Notes: generated from the sequence alone by a model not told the origin. A DNA stretch of 64,000 nt from Burkholderiaceae bacterium (GCA_023954015.1 JAMLIS010000001.1:124001-188000); one strand, 5' to 3'. Positions 16,264-30,897 are shown, counted from the first letter of the stretch. Translations and numbers: made by a program.

Positions 16264-17298
16264 GGCGAAGATCTTCTTGAACTCCGCGCCCCACTTGCGG
16301 ATCTCGTCGTCCGACAGGTCGCGGATCGGCAGCACCTTCGCCTGGTCGATGCCGTCGATCGGCGGATGCACGCCGGGTGCGAGCACGTACTCGCCCACCC
16401 GGGTGGCGAGCAACTGCATCGCCTTCTTCGACAGCCAGTAGTCGACGAAGGCGCGCCCGGCCGCCGGGTGCGGCGCCTTCGCGGCCAGCGCCATCGCGCG
16501 CGGCGTGCCGAGCAGCGGCTGGCCGCCGCGCGGACCCCAGTCGAGCGGAGCCGGCGCCTTCGTCACGATGTACTTCGGCATCGAGATCCCGATGCGCTTC
16601 TCGCCGCTTTCGACCGGCGCCGGCGTCGGGCCGAAAGAGGCGACGAACATCGGGCGATTCGCCGCGAGCGCCTTCAGGAAATTCATCCAGTCGGCTTCGG
16701 AGGAGAACACCTTCTTCTCGCGCAGTCCGACCAGCCAGGAGATCGTCGACGCGTGGGTCGCCGGATTGGCCATCACGATCTGGTTCTTCCACTTCGGATC
16801 GCCGAGATCCTCGTAGCGTTTCGGCGCGTCGGCGGCGGCGACCTGCTTCGTGTTGAACAGATACGAGACGTATTCGATGCCGAAGAGCTGGATCGTGTCG
16901 CCGGGGCGCGACCAGTCGGGAAAGCCGGCGGCGGCCGGCGAGCGGTACGGCGCGAGCACGCCCTTGTCGCGCAGCAGTTCGAGTACAGGCAGCGGCGCCT
17001 GCAGCACGTCGGCGAGGAGCTTTCCCGCCTGCGATTCGGTGGCGACCGTGGAGACGAACTTCGAACTCGACACCCGCGTGTAATGCGCGGGGATGCCGGT
17101 GTCGGCGCTGAACGCCTCGATGATCGGCTCGACCGCCGTAATGTTCGCGTAGAACACCGCGCTGCCCTCGGCGCGCGCCTTGGCGAGGTCGGCGCCGGCG
17201 TCGGCAGCACGGGCCGTCCGAGGGTCGGCGACGAGCCCGGCGGCGGAAACGGCGGCCGCACCCGTGGCGGCGAGGAAGCTGCGGCGATCGACGCTCAT
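16258..17298 (-). CDS. ABC transporter substrate-binding protein, Fe(III) type, Tat-exported
   Basis: The product is 346 residues. The N-terminus DRRSFLAATGAAAVSAAGL is a twin-arginine signal. The mature part has the periplasmic binding protein class II pattern seen in FbpA/AfuA receptors: AVFYANITAVEPIIEAFSA near the start, and ARGGQPLLG-like and PHPAAGRAFVDYWLSKKAMQ segments near the end. It should deliver a ligand, probably ferric iron or a small organic anion, to the permease. The start at 17298 follows a GAGGTG site. Expected operon: receptor, palindromic repeat, ATPase, permease. The ligand is inferred from family only. Confidence 0.88.
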   Translation of the reverse strand: MSVDRRSFLAATGAAAVSAAGLVADPRTARAADAGADLAKARAEGSAVFYANITAVEPIIEAFSADTGIPAHYTRVSSSKFVSTVATESQAGKLLADVLQAPLPVLELLRDKGVLAPYRSPAAAGFPDWSRPGDTIQLFGIEYVSYLFNTKQVAAADAPKRYEDLGDPKWKNQIVMANPATHASTISWLVGLREKKVFSSEADWMNFLKALAANRPMFVASFGPTPAPVESGEKRIGISMPKYIVTKAPAPLDWGPRGGQPLLGTPRAMALAAKAPHPAAGRAFVDYWLSKKAMQLLATRVGEYVLAPGVHPPIDGIDQAKVLPIRDLSDDEIRKWGAEFKKIFAA

Positions 17299-17363
17299 CG
17301 GTGGCACCTCTGGTTCCTGTCCGGCGCAAAGGATAGAACGGCGGTGCGCAACGCGCCAGAAGC

Positions 17364-17383
17364 GCGGGTTCTTCGAAACCCGC
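17364..17383. terminator. Hairpin after the RND operon
   Basis: A perfect 7-bp stem GCGGGTT/AACCCGC (17364-17370 and 17377-17383) with a 6-base loop lies 5 bases beyond the stop of the outer-membrane channel gene (17389-17391). It separates the RND operon from the ABC importer on the same strand. The T-rich side (ACTCTTTATT) is on the plus strand, so termination of minus-strand transcription would need Rho or the hairpin alone. Confidence 0.5.
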
Positions 17384-17388
17384 ACTCT

Positions 17389-18870
17389 TTATTGCGTGCG
17401 CTCGTTCCAGCCGCCGCCCAGCACGCGGTACAGCGTCACGCGATTCGCCTGCTCGGCGAGCTGGGTCGCGATCAGCGACTGGCGGGCGCCGTACAGCGTG
17501 CGCTGCGCGTCGAGCAGCACCAGGTAGCTATCGCGGCCGGCTTCGTAGCGCGAACGCGAGAGTTCCTCGGCGCGGGCGGCGGCGGCCACCAGCGCGAGCT
17601 GCGCGGCCTTCTGCTCGGAGAGGGTGCGCGTGAGCGCGAGCGCATCGGCGACCTCGCGAAACCCGACCTGGATCGCACGTTCGTATCGCGCGAGCGCGAT
17701 GTCGCGCGCGGCCTGCGTGGCGCGCAGGTTCGCGCGCAGGGCGCCGCCCTCGAAGATCGGCAGGTTCAGTTGCGGACCGAAGCTCCAGAAGCGCGAACCC
17801 GAACCGAACAGCCCCGACAGCTCGGTGCTCGCCGTGCCGATCGCGCCGGTGAGCCGGATCGACGGAAAGAACGCTGCACGCGCCGCGCCGATGTCCGCGT
17901 TCGCCGCGCGCAGCAGATGCTCGGCCTGCTCGACGTCGGGGCGGCGCAGCAGCACCTCCGAGGGAACGCCGGCCGGCAGTGCGCGCAGGCCGCTGGCGGC
18001 AGGATCGAAACGATCGGGAATCGCCGCCTCGTCGATCGGCGCGCCGACGAGCAGGCGCAGCGCATTCAGATCCTGCGCGGCCTGGCCGGCGAAGCGCGAT
18101 GCATCGGTGCGCGCCTGCTCGACCGACGTCTCGGCCTGGCTCACGTCGAGTGCACCCACCGCGCCGTACTCGTAGCGCTTGCGCGTGAGATCGAGCGCCT
18201 GTTCGCGGTTCGCCAGCGCGGACTGCGCCACCCGCGTAGCCTCGCGATCGGCCATCCAGGTGAGGTAGGCGTTCGCCACTTCGGCGACCAGCGACAGCTG
18301 CACCGAACGCTGCGCGCTCTCGGTGGCGAAATACTGCTCGAGCGCCGAGCGCGACAGGCTGCGCACGCGCCCGAACAGATCGATCTCGAAGGCGGCCAGG
18401 CCCAGGCTTACCGAATACTGGTCGCGAAACTGGGGCGCGCTGCCGCTCGCGCGCGTGGCGGTTCCCTGCAAGCCGACCGCGGGCATCTGCTCGGCACGCT
18501 GCACGCGGTACAGCGCCTGCGCGCGCTCGACGTTCAGCGCGGCCGCGCGCAGGTCGCGGTTGTAGGCGAGCGCCCGTTCGATCAGGCGCTCGAGCGCCGC
18601 GTCGACGAAGAAATCGCGCCAGCCGACATCGACGACGCCGCGCTGCGCATCGAAGGCGCCCTGCGTGCCTTCGGCCGGCGCGGCACCGGCCGTCGTCGGC
18701 GGCAGCGGCCACTGCGCGGGGATCGACGCATCGGCCGCAGGCAGCTCGGGCTCGAGCGTCGTGCAGGCGCCAAGCGCGAGCGTGACGGCGAGCAGGACGA
18801 GACGCCGCGCAACAAGGCAGGCGTCGGATCGTGCAGCGCGGCGCATCTTGCAGCGCATCTCGAAGCTCAT
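17389..18870 (-). CDS. oprM: Outer-membrane efflux channel, NodT/OprM family lipoprotein
   Basis: The product is 493 residues. A lipoprotein signal with lipobox LALGAC is followed by two TolC-type repeats rich in long amphipathic helices ([20 protein letters not shown]; then [20 protein letters not shown] near the end). The motifs [11 protein letters not shown] and [12 protein letters not shown] are typical of the NodT/OprM group. It forms the outer-membrane exit duct of the RND pump encoded upstream. The ATG at 18870 overlaps the pump stop as ATGA; internal ATGs at residues 5 and 9 are possible alternatives, and the latter would shorten the unusual N-terminus. Confidence 0.93.
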   Translation of the reverse strand: MSFEMRCKMRRAARSDACLVARRLVLLAVTLALGACTTLEPELPAADASIPAQWPLPPTTAGAAPAEGTQGAFDAQRGVVDVGWRDFFVDAALERLIERALAYNRDLRAAALNVERAQALYRVQRAEQMPAVGLQGTATRASGSAPQFRDQYSVSLGLAAFEIDLFGRVRSLSRSALEQYFATESAQRSVQLSLVAEVANAYLTWMADREATRVAQSALANREQALDLTRKRYEYGAVGALDVSQAETSVEQARTDASRFAGQAAQDLNALRLLVGAPIDEAAIPDRFDPAASGLRALPAGVPSEVLLRRPDVEQAEHLLRAANADIGAARAAFFPSIRLTGAIGTASTELSGLFGSGSRFWSFGPQLNLPIFEGGALRANLRATQAARDIALARYERAIQVGFREVADALALTRTLSEQKAAQLALVAAAARAEELSRSRYEAGRDSYLVLLDAQRTLYGARQSLIATQLAEQANRVTLYRVLGGGWNERTQ

Positions 18871-21800
18871 CGCGGCTCGTCCGCTGCGGGCGCTGCGGGC
18901 GCTGCGGGCGCTGCGGGCGCTGCGGGCGCTGCGGGCGCTGCGGGCGTTCCGGGCGCTGCAGGCGCTTCGGCGTCGCCCGCGGCCGGCGCCTCCTTCGATG
19001 CGCCGCGCCGCCGGAACACGCGCCGCACGCCGACGAAGAACATCGGCACGAAGAAGATCCCGAGGAAGGTGCCCAGCAACATCCCGCCGATCACGCCGGT
19101 GCCGATCGCGTTCTGCGCGCCCGAGCCGGCGCCGTCGGCGAGCGCCAGCGGAAGCACGCCCAGGCCGAAGGCGAGCGAAGTCATCACGATCGGGCGCAGC
19201 CGGTCGCGCACTGCCTGCATCGTCGCGTCGACGAGCGCCATCCCGCGATCCAGATTCTGCTGGGCGAAGGCGACGATCAGGATCGCGTTCTTGCTCGTCA
19301 GTCCCACCGTGGTGAGCAATGCGACCTGGAAATAGACGTCGCGCTCGAGGTCGCGCATCGACGCGAACAGCGTCGTGCCGAGAACGCCCAGCGGCGCGAC
19401 GAGCAGCACCGCCGTCGGGATCGTCCAGCTTTCGTACATCGCGGCCAGCGTCAGGAACACGATGATCAGCGACAGCGTGTACAGCAGCGGCGTCTGCGCG
19501 CCCGCCTGCCGCTCCTGGTACGACAGGCCGCTCCACTCGACGCCGAAACCCTGCGGCAGCTTCGCGACGATTTCCTCGATCGCCTGCATCGCCTCGCCCG
19601 AGCTCACGCCGGGCGCGGCCTCGCCGTTGATCTCGACCGCCGACACGCCGTTGTAGCGCTCGAGGCGCGGTGAACCGTAGTCCCACCGCCAGCCGGCGAA
19701 GGCCGAGAACGGGACCATCTCGCCGTTGCGGTTGCGTACGCTCCACAGCCGGAAGTCCTCGGGAACCATCCGGAACGGCGCATCGGCCTGCAGGTAGACG
19801 CGCTTGACGCGCCCGCGATCGATGAAGTCGTCGATGTAGCGCCCGCCCCAGGCCACCGACAGCGTCGTGTTGATGTCGCCCATCGACAGCCCGAGCGCGC
19901 CCGCCTTGCGGGTGTCGATGTCGAGCCGCAGCTGCGGGCTGTCCTCCTGCCCGTTCGGTCGCACGTTGGCCAGGCGCGGGTCCTGCGAAGCCGCACCGAG
20001 CAGCCGGTTGCGCGCGTCGAGCAGCGCCGTGTGGCCGAGCCCCGCATTGTCCTTCAGGTAGAACACGAAGCCGCCGGCGCGTCCGAGTTCGGGAACCGCC
20101 GGGGGCGCGAATGCGAACACGAGCGCGTCGCGGATCTGCGAGAAAGCGCCCATCGCGCGTTGCGCGATCGCCGACGCCTGCAGCGAGGCGGCCTTGCGCT
20201 CGCCCCAATCCTTCAGCTTCACGAACGCCATGCCGGTGTTCTGGCCGGTGCCGGCGAAGCTGAAGCCGAGCACCGAGAACACCGATTCGACCGCTTCGCT
20301 CTCCCGTTCGAGCAGGTAGTGCTCGACCTTCTTCATCGAATCGAGCGTGCGCTGCTGCGTGGCGCCGACCGGCGCCTGTACCTGCGCGAAGAGCACGCCC
20401 TGGTCTTCCTGCGGCAGGAACGCGGTGGGCAGCCGGAAGAACAGGAACACCGCGATCGCCACCAGCACGGCGAACACGACGAGGCCGGCCCAGCGGTGCG
20501 CGATCATCGCGCGGACGACGCGCCGGTAGCGTGCGCTGGTGCGATCGAAGCCGCGATTGAACCAGCCGAAGAAGCCGCGCCGGGGCCCGTGCCCCATGTC
20601 GGAGTCCCTCAGCATCGTCGCGCACAGCGCCGGCGTGAGGATCAGCGCGACCAGTACCGAAAGCGTCACCGCGGAGATGATCGTCGCCGAGAACTGCCGA
20701 TAGATGACGCCGGTGGATCCGCTGAGAAAAGCCATCGGCGCGAATACCGCGGACAGCACGAGACCGATGCCGACGAGCGCGCCGCTGATCTCCTTCATCG
20801 ACTTGCGGGTGGCCTCGACCGGGCCGAGCTTCTCCTCGGTCATCACCCGCTCGACGTTCTCGACGACGACGATCGCGTCGTCGACCAGCAGGCCGATCGC
20901 CAGCACCGTGGCGAACATCGTCAGCATGTTGATCGAGAAGCCGAGCGCCGCGAGGACGCCGAAGGTTCCGAGCAGCACGATCGGCACCGCGATCGTCGGG
21001 ATCAGCGTCGCGCGGAAGCTCTGCAGGAACAGGAACATCACCAGGAAGACGAGCACGATCGCCTCGAGCAGCGTCGTGACGACGCCTTCGATCGCCACGC
21101 GCACGAAGGGCGTCGTGTCGAACGGAACGACCGCTTCGAGCCCCTGCGGAAAGAAGCTCTGCAGCTCGGCCAGGCGCTGCTCGACGCCACGCGCGGTGTC
21201 GAGCGCATTGGCGCCGGAAGTCAGCGAGACGGCGACACCGGTGGCCGGCTTTCCGTTGTAGCGGCTCAGGAACGAGTAGCTCTCGGCGCCCAGCTCGACG
21301 CGCGCGATGTCGCCGAGCGTGAGCACCGACCCGTCCGGTTCGCTGCGCACGACGATGCGGGCGAACTGCTCGGCGCTCTGCAGCCTTCCCTGCGCGGTGA
21401 TCGTCGCGTTGAGCTGCTGGCCCTCCACCGCGGGAACCCCGCCGAGCTGGCCGACAGCCAATTGCTGGTTCTGCGCGCTGATGGCGGCGATGACGTCGGT
21501 GGGCGCCACGGCGAAGGTCTCGAGCTTGTTCGGATCGAGCCAGATGCGCATCGCGTACTGCGCGCCGAACACCTGGATGCCGCCCACCCCCGGCACGCGA
21601 CTGAGCGGGTCGACGATGTTCGCGACGACGTAGTCGGAGATGTCGTTGCGATCCATGCTGCCGTCGGAAGAGACGAAGCCGACGACCATCAGGAAGCCGC
21701 TGCGCGCCTTCGTGACGCTCACGCCCTGGCGCTGCACTTCCTGCGGCAGCAGCGGCATCGCCAGCTGCAGCTTGTTCTGCACCTGCACCTGTGCGATATC

Positions 21801-22100
21801 GGGGTTCACCGAGTTGTCGAAGGTGAGCGTGATCTGCGCGCTGCCGTTCGAATCGCTGGTGGCCGACAGGTAGAGCAGCCCGTCGAGCCCCTTCATGCTC
21901 TGCTCGATGACCTGCGTCACCGAATTCTCGAGATCCTTCGCCGAGGCGCCCTGGTAGTTCGCCTGCACGACCACCGACGGCGGAGCGATCGTCGGGTATT
22001 GCGAGATGGGCAGCGCGAAGATCGACAGACCGCCGACGATCATCACGACGATCGCGAGCACCCACGCGAAGATCGGCCGGCCGATGAAGAACTGGGACAT
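18867..22100 (-). CDS. mexB: RND multidrug efflux pump (MexB/AcrB family)
   Basis: The product is 1077 residues, slightly longer than AcrB because of a C-terminal Ala/Pro tail. The N-terminus [17 protein letters not shown] is diagnostic. The proton-relay aspartates fall exactly at D407 and D408 in [18 protein letters not shown], as in AcrB. It is an inner-membrane trimer that exports drugs by proton antiport, with the adaptor upstream and channel downstream. The tail after the last helix ([15 protein letters not shown]...) comes from a 9-bp tandem repeat. No TetR- or MarR-type regulator flanks the operon. Confidence 0.95.
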   Translation of the reverse strand: MSQFFIGRPIFAWVLAIVVMIVGGLSIFALPISQYPTIAPPSVVVQANYQGASAKDLENSVTQVIEQSMKGLDGLLYLSATSDSNGSAQITLTFDNSVNPDIAQVQVQNKLQLAMPLLPQEVQRQGVSVTKARSGFLMVVGFVSSDGSMDRNDISDYVVANIVDPLSRVPGVGGIQVFGAQYAMRIWLDPNKLETFAVAPTDVIAAISAQNQQLAVGQLGGVPAVEGQQLNATITAQGRLQSAEQFARIVVRSEPDGSVLTLGDIARVELGAESYSFLSRYNGKPATGVAVSLTSGANALDTARGVEQRLAELQSFFPQGLEAVVPFDTTPFVRVAIEGVVTTLLEAIVLVFLVMFLFLQSFRATLIPTIAVPIVLLGTFGVLAALGFSINMLTMFATVLAIGLLVDDAIVVVENVERVMTEEKLGPVEATRKSMKEISGALVGIGLVLSAVFAPMAFLSGSTGVIYRQFSATIISAVTLSVLVALILTPALCATMLRDSDMGHGPRRGFFGWFNRGFDRTSARYRRVVRAMIAHRWAGLVVFAVLVAIAVFLFFRLPTAFLPQEDQGVLFAQVQAPVGATQQRTLDSMKKVEHYLLERESEAVESVFSVLGFSFAGTGQNTGMAFVKLKDWGERKAASLQASAIAQRAMGAFSQIRDALVFAFAPPAVPELGRAGGFVFYLKDNAGLGHTALLDARNRLLGAASQDPRLANVRPNGQEDSPQLRLDIDTRKAGALGLSMGDINTTLSVAWGGRYIDDFIDRGRVKRVYLQADAPFRMVPEDFRLWSVRNRNGEMVPFSAFAGWRWDYGSPRLERYNGVSAVEINGEAAPGVSSGEAMQAIEEIVAKLPQGFGVEWSGLSYQERQAGAQTPLLYTLSLIIVFLTLAAMYESWTIPTAVLLVAPLGVLGTTLFASMRDLERDVYFQVALLTTVGLTSKNAILIVAFAQQNLDRGMALVDATMQAVRDRLRPIVMTSLAFGLGVLPLALADGAGSGAQNAIGTGVIGGMLLGTFLGIFFVPMFFVGVRRVFRRRGASKEAPAAGDAEAPAAPGTPAAPAAPAAPAAPAAPAAPAADEPR
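18884..18964. repeat. 9-bp tandem repeat encoding the Ala/Pro tail of the RND pump
   Basis: Seven identical copies of CTGCGGGCG and two diverged copies lie head to tail. The unit is a multiple of three, so the frame is kept and the minus strand encodes repeated Ala-Pro-Ala at the cytoplasmic C-terminus of the pump. Copy number could vary between strains without breaking the gene. Confidence 0.9.
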
Positions 22101-22115
22101 CGCGTCGCTCGCGCT

Positions 22116-23387
22116 TCAGCGCGAGGCGCCCGCCGGCGCGCCGGACGCGCCCTTGCCGGCCGCTTGCTGCGCGGTCGCGGGCTTGCCGCTCGCTGGCTGC
22201 GCGGCTGCGGACTTCTCGGGCGCCGGCTGCTCGGTCGCCTGCACGACCGCGCCGGGCCGGATCTTCTGCAGGCCCTCGACGACGACGCGATCGCCGGCCG
22301 CGAGCCCCGCATCGATGAGCCAGCGATCGCCGACCGTGCGGCTCGCCTGCACCGCGCGCGCCTCGACCTTGCCGTCGGCGGTGACCACCATCGCCGACGC
22401 GTTGCCTTTCGGATCGCGCACGATCGCCTGCTGCGGCGCCAGGATCGCGTTCTGTCGTTCGCCGGCGCTGACGATGGCGCGCACGTACATGCCCGGCAGC
22501 AGCCACTCGTCGGGATTGGGCACCTGCACGCGCAGCAGGAAACTGCCCGTGCTCGGGTCCACGCTCAGGTCGGCGAAGGTCAGCTTGCCCGGATGCCCAT
22601 AGCGCGTGCCGTCCTCGAGCAGGATCGTCACCGGGAGGTTCCCGGCGGCGTTCAACGTGCCGGCGCGCACCTCGCGGCGCAACTGCAGCAGCTCGCTCGC
22701 CGACTGCGTGACGTCGACGTACATCGGATCGAACTGCTGGACGGTGGCCAGCGGCGCCGGCTGGTTGGCGGTGACGAGCGCACCCACCGTCACCGCCGAC
22801 TTGCCGATGCGTCCGCCGATCGGTGCGTTGATCCGCGCATGGCCGAGCGTGATGCGCGCGCTCTCGAGCGCGGCCTGCGACGACTTCAGCTCGGCCTCGG
22901 CCTGGCGCAGCGCGGCGATCGCGTTCTCGTTGTCCTGGCGGCTGACCGCGTTGACCTTGGCGAGTTCGCTCGTGCGTCGCGCGTTCAGCCGCGCCGATTC
23001 GAGCGTCGCGTTGGCGCGCGCCACCGCGGCCTGTGCGCTCTGCACCGCGGCGCGATAGGCGGCGTCTTCGAGCTGGTAGAGCGCCTGGCCGCGCCTGACG
23101 TGACTGCCCTCGGTGAACAGCCGCTCGCGCACGATCCCGGTGACCTGCGGGCGCACCTCGGCGACGAGGAACGGACTCGTGCGCCCGGGAAGCTCACGCG
23201 TGAGCACGACCGATTCCGGCTGCAGCGTGACCACGGTCACCTGCGCCGGCGGCATCTGCGCGGGCGCCTGCGCCGATCCGCCGTCGTCCTGCCCGCAGGC
23301 GGCGAGAAACAGCGCCGACAGCGACACGAGGGTCCGGGCGACGAGGCGCGCAACTAGAAGCTGGTGATGCGTCGGCGTCGAGCGCAA
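22116..23387 (-). CDS. mexA: RND periplasmic adaptor lipoprotein (MexA/AcrA family)
   Basis: The product is 423 residues. A signal peptide ends in the lipobox LFLAAC (lipidated Cys31). The mature protein has the AcrA-type order: beta-barrel strand, lipoyl half (EVRPQVTGIVRERLFTEGSHV), helical hairpin (about 120-200), second lipoyl half (INAPIGGRIGKSAVTVGALV), barrel, and a membrane-proximal domain. A Lys/Ala/Pro-rich tail (about 385-423) is extra. It joins the pump and the channel. The start is TTG at 23387, supported by a GGAGG site 5 bases upstream. First gene of the adaptor-pump-channel operon. Confidence 0.93.
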   Translation of the reverse strand: MRSTPTHHQLLVARLVARTLVSLSALFLAACGQDDGGSAQAPAQMPPAQVTVVTLQPESVVLTRELPGRTSPFLVAEVRPQVTGIVRERLFTEGSHVRRGQALYQLEDAAYRAAVQSAQAAVARANATLESARLNARRTSELAKVNAVSRQDNENAIAALRQAEAELKSSQAALESARITLGHARINAPIGGRIGKSAVTVGALVTANQPAPLATVQQFDPMYVDVTQSASELLQLRREVRAGTLNAAGNLPVTILLEDGTRYGHPGKLTFADLSVDPSTGSFLLRVQVPNPDEWLLPGMYVRAIVSAGERQNAILAPQQAIVRDPKGNASAMVVTADGKVEARAVQASRTVGDRWLIDAGLAAGDRVVVEGLQKIRPGAVVQATEQPAPEKSAAAQPASGKPATAQQAAGKGASGAPAGASR

Positions 23388-23436
23388 CGAGGCCTCCCGG
23401 AGCCTGAGGAAAACCGGAGTCTACGGTTTCGCCGAA

Positions 23437-23462
23437 GCGCGGGGCGGGGAATCACCCCGCGC
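23437..23462. terminator. GC-rich hairpin downstream of the atp operon
   Basis: A perfect 8-bp stem GCGCGGGG/CCCCGCGC (23437-23444 and 23455-23462) with a 10-base loop lies in the 233-base gap between atpC and the RND adaptor gene, 50 bases before the adaptor start. It could end atp transcription or act in the leader of the efflux operon. There is no T-run. The rest of this gap shows no recognisable gene. Confidence 0.4.
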
Positions 23463-23620
23463 GGGGGACGGTCCGACAGGATTCGGAACGCCGCCCCGTC
23501 GGCATCTTCCTCCTGCGGCTCTGGTATTCGAACGAGCGCCGTGAGTGGGTTGCTTCGAACGGGCTGACAGCCTCGGAACCGCGCCCGACCCGCATCGCCG
23601 AGCAGGCGCCGACAGAACCC

Positions 23621-24040
23621 CTACCTCTTCCCGCGAAACTTCCGCAAGGCCGCGATCTGCGCGATGGCCTCGGCCAGTTCCGCCTGCGCCTTCGCGTAAT
23701 CGATCGCGCCTTCGCGGTTGGTGAGCGCTTCCTCCGCCGCTCGCTTCGCTTCCTCGGCCTTCGCCTCGTCGAGGTCCTTGCCGCGGATCGCGGTATCGGC
23801 GAGCACCGTCACCCGGTTCGGCTGCACCTCGAGGATGCCGCCCGCGACGAAGACGAACTCCTCGTCGGCCTGCCCCGCGACCTTGATGCGCACCGCTCCC
23901 GGGCGAATGCGCGTGATCAGCGGCGTGTGCTGCGGATAGATGCCCAGCTCGCCCGCCTCGCCGGGCAGCGCGACGAACTCTGCCCTGCCCTCGAAAATCG
24001 AGCGCTCGGCGCTTACGACGTCCACGTGGATGGTGTGCAT
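23621..24040 (-). CDS. atpC: F1Fo ATP synthase epsilon subunit
   Basis: The product is 139 residues. The N-terminal beta-sandwich starts [19 protein letters not shown] and contains [19 protein letters not shown]. The C-terminal helical hairpin, rich in Ala/Glu ([17 protein letters not shown]), can inhibit ATP hydrolysis in this family. It is part of the central stalk. The gene is last in the operon, 20 bases after atpD; an AGGA site just before the ATG at 24040 supports the start. Confidence 0.97.
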   Translation of the reverse strand: MHTIHVDVVSAERSIFEGRAEFVALPGEAGELGIYPQHTPLITRIRPGAVRIKVAGQADEEFVFVAGGILEVQPNRVTVLADTAIRGKDLDEAKAEEAKRAAEEALTNREGAIDYAKAQAELAEAIAQIAALRKFRGKR

Positions 24041-24060
24041 TTCCTGGAGTTCTCTTCCTG

Positions 24061-25557
<1,497 letters not shown>

Positions 25558-25613
25558 TCAGCCGATTCGCGCCGGCTGCTTCGCGCTCGCGCCCGACCGC
25601 CGTGCGCCTGCGC

Positions 25614-26483
25614 TCAGACCGCCGCGGCGCCGCCGACGATCTCGGACAGTTCCTTCGTGATCGCCGCCTGGCGCGCCTTGTTGTACGAGAGCTGCAGCTC
25701 GTCGATGACCTTCTTCGCGTTGTCGGACGCCGACTTCATCGCGACCATGCGCGCGCTCTGCTCGCTCGCCATGTTCTCGGTCACCGCCTGGTAGACGAGC
25801 GACTCGATGTAGCGCAGCAGCAGGTCGTCGAGCACGCTTTGCGCGTCGGGCTCGTACAGGTAGTCCCACGAATACTCGCGGGTGTCTTCCTGCAGCCGCT
25901 CGGTGGACAGCGGCAGCAACTGCTCGAGCACGGGTTCCTGTTTCATCGTGTTGATGAACCGCGTATAGGCCAGGTAGACCGCGTCGATCTCGCCGCGCTC
26001 GTAGGCTTCGAGCTGCACGCGCACCGGGCCGATGAGCCGGTCCAGGTGCGGCGTGTCGCCCAGTTGCACCAGGTGCGAGACGACCTTCGCGCCGATGCGC
26101 TGCAGGAAGCCGAAGCCCTTGTTGCCGATGGCCGTGGCCTGCACGCCGACGCCGCCGCGCTCGAACTCGCGCAGCTTGTTCGTGACCGCACGCAGCACGT
26201 TCGTGTTCAGCCCGCCGCACAGGCCCTTGTCGGTGGTGACGACGATGACGCCCACCTTGCGCGGCTGCTCGCGAACGACGAGGAACGGGTGGCGGTACTC
26301 GGGGTTCGCATCGGCCAGGTGCGCGGCGATGTTGCGCACCTTGTCGGCGTACGGACGCGCATGGCGCATGCGCTCCTGCGCCTTGCGCATCTTCGAGGCG
26401 GCGACCATCTCCATCGCCTTCGTGATCTTGCGCGTGTTCTGCACGCTCTTGATCTTGGTGCGGATCTCTTTGCTGCCCGCCAT
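25614..26483 (-). CDS. atpG: F1Fo ATP synthase gamma subunit
   Basis: The product is 289 residues, standard length. The N-terminal helix [20 protein letters not shown] and the C-terminal helix with [19 protein letters not shown] are the two halves of the rotating shaft. The DKGLCGGLN motif in the Rossmann-like domain is also present. It couples rotation of the c-ring to catalysis in the beta subunits. Its start is 32 bases after the atpA stop. Confidence 0.98.
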   Translation of the reverse strand: MAGSKEIRTKIKSVQNTRKITKAMEMVAASKMRKAQERMRHARPYADKVRNIAAHLADANPEYRHPFLVVREQPRKVGVIVVTTDKGLCGGLNTNVLRAVTNKLREFERGGVGVQATAIGNKGFGFLQRIGAKVVSHLVQLGDTPHLDRLIGPVRVQLEAYERGEIDAVYLAYTRFINTMKQEPVLEQLLPLSTERLQEDTREYSWDYLYEPDAQSVLDDLLLRYIESLVYQAVTENMASEQSARMVAMKSASDNAKKVIDELQLSYNKARQAAITKELSEIVGGAAAV

Positions 26484-26515
26484 TTCGCTTTCCGGTTAAC
26501 GCTGCGCCGGCCGGT

Positions 26516-28072
<1,557 letters not shown>

Positions 28073-28087
28073 GGGATACCCCTTGGC

Positions 28088-28621
28088 TTAAAGCTTCATC
28101 GCGCTGGCCATTCGGGCCAGCTTGCCGCGCACGGAAGCATCGATCACCTCGTCGCCGATCTTCACGGCGACACCGCCGATCAGGTTGGCATCGACGGTGA
28201 CCGAAGGCTTGATCCGCCTGCCGTACTTTTCCGCGAGCGTCGCGACGATTTCGTCGACCTGCTGTTGCACGAGCGGATACGCCGAGCGGATCTGCGCGTC
28301 GAGCACGCCTTCGTGCTCGTTGCGCAGCCGCTCGAACAGCTCGGCGATTTCCGGCAGCACTGCGAGCCGCTCGTTCTCGGCGAGCACCTGCACGAAATTG
28401 GCCTGCTCGGCGCTCAGCTGCCCGCTGGTGTCGGCCACCACGCGCGCCACCTGCTCGACGGACAGCCGCGGATTGCCGATCAGCTCGCGCGCGGCGTCGG
28501 TGTCGACCACGGCAGCCAGGCGGCGCAGCGCGTCCGACCACGAGCCGAGCGCGCCGGTCTCGCGCGCCAGGTCGAACGCGGCTTCGGCGTACGGCCGGGC
28601 GATCGTCAGCGACTCGGCCAT
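28088..28621 (-). CDS. atpH: F1Fo ATP synthase delta subunit
   Basis: The product is 177 residues (MAESLTIARPYAEAAFDLAR...), with the helical N-domain and the C-terminal strand-helix part RRIKPSVTVDANLIGGVAVK, which is the family signature. It links the peripheral stalk to the top of F1. The start is 4 bases after the atpF stop, so the two are probably translationally coupled. Confidence 0.97.
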   Translation of the reverse strand: MAESLTIARPYAEAAFDLARETGALGSWSDALRRLAAVVDTDAARELIGNPRLSVEQVARVVADTSGQLSAEQANFVQVLAENERLAVLPEIAELFERLRNEHEGVLDAQIRSAYPLVQQQVDEIVATLAEKYGRRIKPSVTVDANLIGGVAVKIGDEVIDASVRGKLARMASAMKL

Positions 28622-28625
28622 GGCG

Positions 28626-29099
28626 TCAGACCAGCTCGTTCTTCAGGTTGGCCAGCAGCTCGGCGTGGCGGCCCGCATCGATTTCGCGGCGCAGGATGCG
28701 CTCGGCGCCCGCCACGGCGAGCGTGGCGACCTGCTCGCGCAACTGGTCGCGCGCCCGCTGCGCAGCGAGCACCGCTTCTTCCTCGGCAGCCTTGCGTGCG
28801 GCAGCGACGATCTGCGCCGCTTCGGTGCGGGCGTTCTCGACGATGCCCGCCGCCTGGCGTTCGGCGACCGTGCGCAGCTCCGCGGCACCGGCGCGCGCCT
28901 GCTGGAGTTCCTGCTCGACGCGTCGCTCGGCGGCGACGAGATCGGCCTTCGCCTTGTCGGCGGCAGCCAGGCCCTCGGCGATCTTCTGCGAGCGTGCATC
29001 GAGCGCGCGCGTGATCGGCGGCCAGACGAAGCGCGCGGTGAACCACCACAACGCGAGGAATACGACGATCTGGACGATGAGCGTCGCGTTCAGGTTCAC
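28626..29099 (-). CDS. atpF: F1Fo ATP synthase b subunit
   Basis: The product is 157 residues: one N-terminal membrane helix (LIVQIVVFLALWWFTARFVW) and a long charged Ala-rich coiled coil from about residue 30 to 140. It forms the dimeric peripheral stalk. The length and pattern are standard for the betaproteobacterial b subunit; there is no second b-prime gene. Confidence 0.97.
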   Translation of the reverse strand: MNLNATLIVQIVVFLALWWFTARFVWPPITRALDARSQKIAEGLAAADKAKADLVAAERRVEQELQQARAGAAELRTVAERQAAGIVENARTEAAQIVAAARKAAEEEAVLAAQRARDQLREQVATLAVAGAERILRREIDAGRHAELLANLKNELV

Positions 29100-29139
29100 G
29101 TGAGACCCCCTGGAAACTGGATGGACGGGATCCCTGCGC

Positions 29140-30326
<1,187 letters not shown>

Positions 30327-30728
30327 TCACGACCTGCCCTTCGACAGGGGATTGCGCTCGAAAGCCATCGCGAACAGCGGAGCCTGCAGCGCAGCGATCA
30401 GCCCGACGAGCAGCCAGAGCCACCGGATGTCCGCCTGCGCCTTGACGATCCAGAACAGCAAGAGGACCGTGAGTCCGATCTTGACGAACTCCCACAGGAA
30501 GAAGACGACCGGGTAGGACTCCGGCGTGCGTTTCCTGTGCAGCGCCAGGCGCAGCGCAAACAACGCATTCGGGATGATCGCCGCAACTCCGCCCAGCGTG
30601 ACCGACCAGGCGCTTTCCCAGCCTGCCCAGCCCCCGGCGATCAAGGCGAGGACCGAGACAGCAGCGATCTGCAGTCCAACGGCAGCCAACATGTCGATTA
30701 CGGATCGGCCGTGGCCATTGGCCCGCAT
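30327..30728 (-). CDS. atpI: ATP synthase assembly protein AtpI
   Basis: The product is 133 residues from the ATG at 30728 (a TTG two codons earlier is possible). Four hydrophobic segments include LGGVAAIIPNALFALRLAL and VKIGLTVLLLFWIVKAQ, the AtpI pattern. It helps c-ring assembly or ion supply to the Fo part and is not essential in most bacteria. It is the first gene of the atp operon; upstream lies a 169-base gap with three palindromic decamers. Confidence 0.9.
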   Translation of the reverse strand: MRANGHGRSVIDMLAAVGLQIAAVSVLALIAGGWAGWESAWSVTLGGVAAIIPNALFALRLALHRKRTPESYPVVFFLWEFVKIGLTVLLLFWIVKAQADIRWLWLLVGLIAALQAPLFAMAFERNPLSKGRS

Positions 30729-30823
30729 GGGCAAAGACGCAAGATTCTAGCCTTAGCCACCAGACCGGTCAAACCGCGTGCTGCGTCGCAGCAGCGGCGG
30801 CGCAACAGCGGACGTCGGCGATC

Positions 30824-30888
30824 GTCGATCGACTCGACGCCTGTCGATCCGCGACGCTTGTCGATCGACACGACGTCGGTCGATCGAC
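30824..30888. repeat. Three palindromic decamers GTCGATCGAC upstream of atpI
   Basis: The perfect palindrome GTCGATCGAC occurs at 30824-30833, 30860-30869 and 30879-30888, with a partial copy GTCGATC at 30843-30849. The cluster lies between the parB stop (30898) and the atpI start (30728), where an atp promoter would be expected. It could bind a regulator or be a local repeat. It is not a parS sequence. Confidence 0.6.
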
Positions 30889-30897
30889 GCACGTGCG

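Noticed and set aside
20031-23357. 1108-codon plus-strand frame opposite the RND pump and adaptor
   Set aside because: Composition is Arg/Asp/His-rich, typical of antisense frames in GC-rich DNA, while the minus strand encodes an intact AcrB/AcrA pair.
23500-23600. tRNA-like TTCGAAC sequences
   Set aside because: No cloverleaf can be formed around them; acceptor and anticodon stems are missing.
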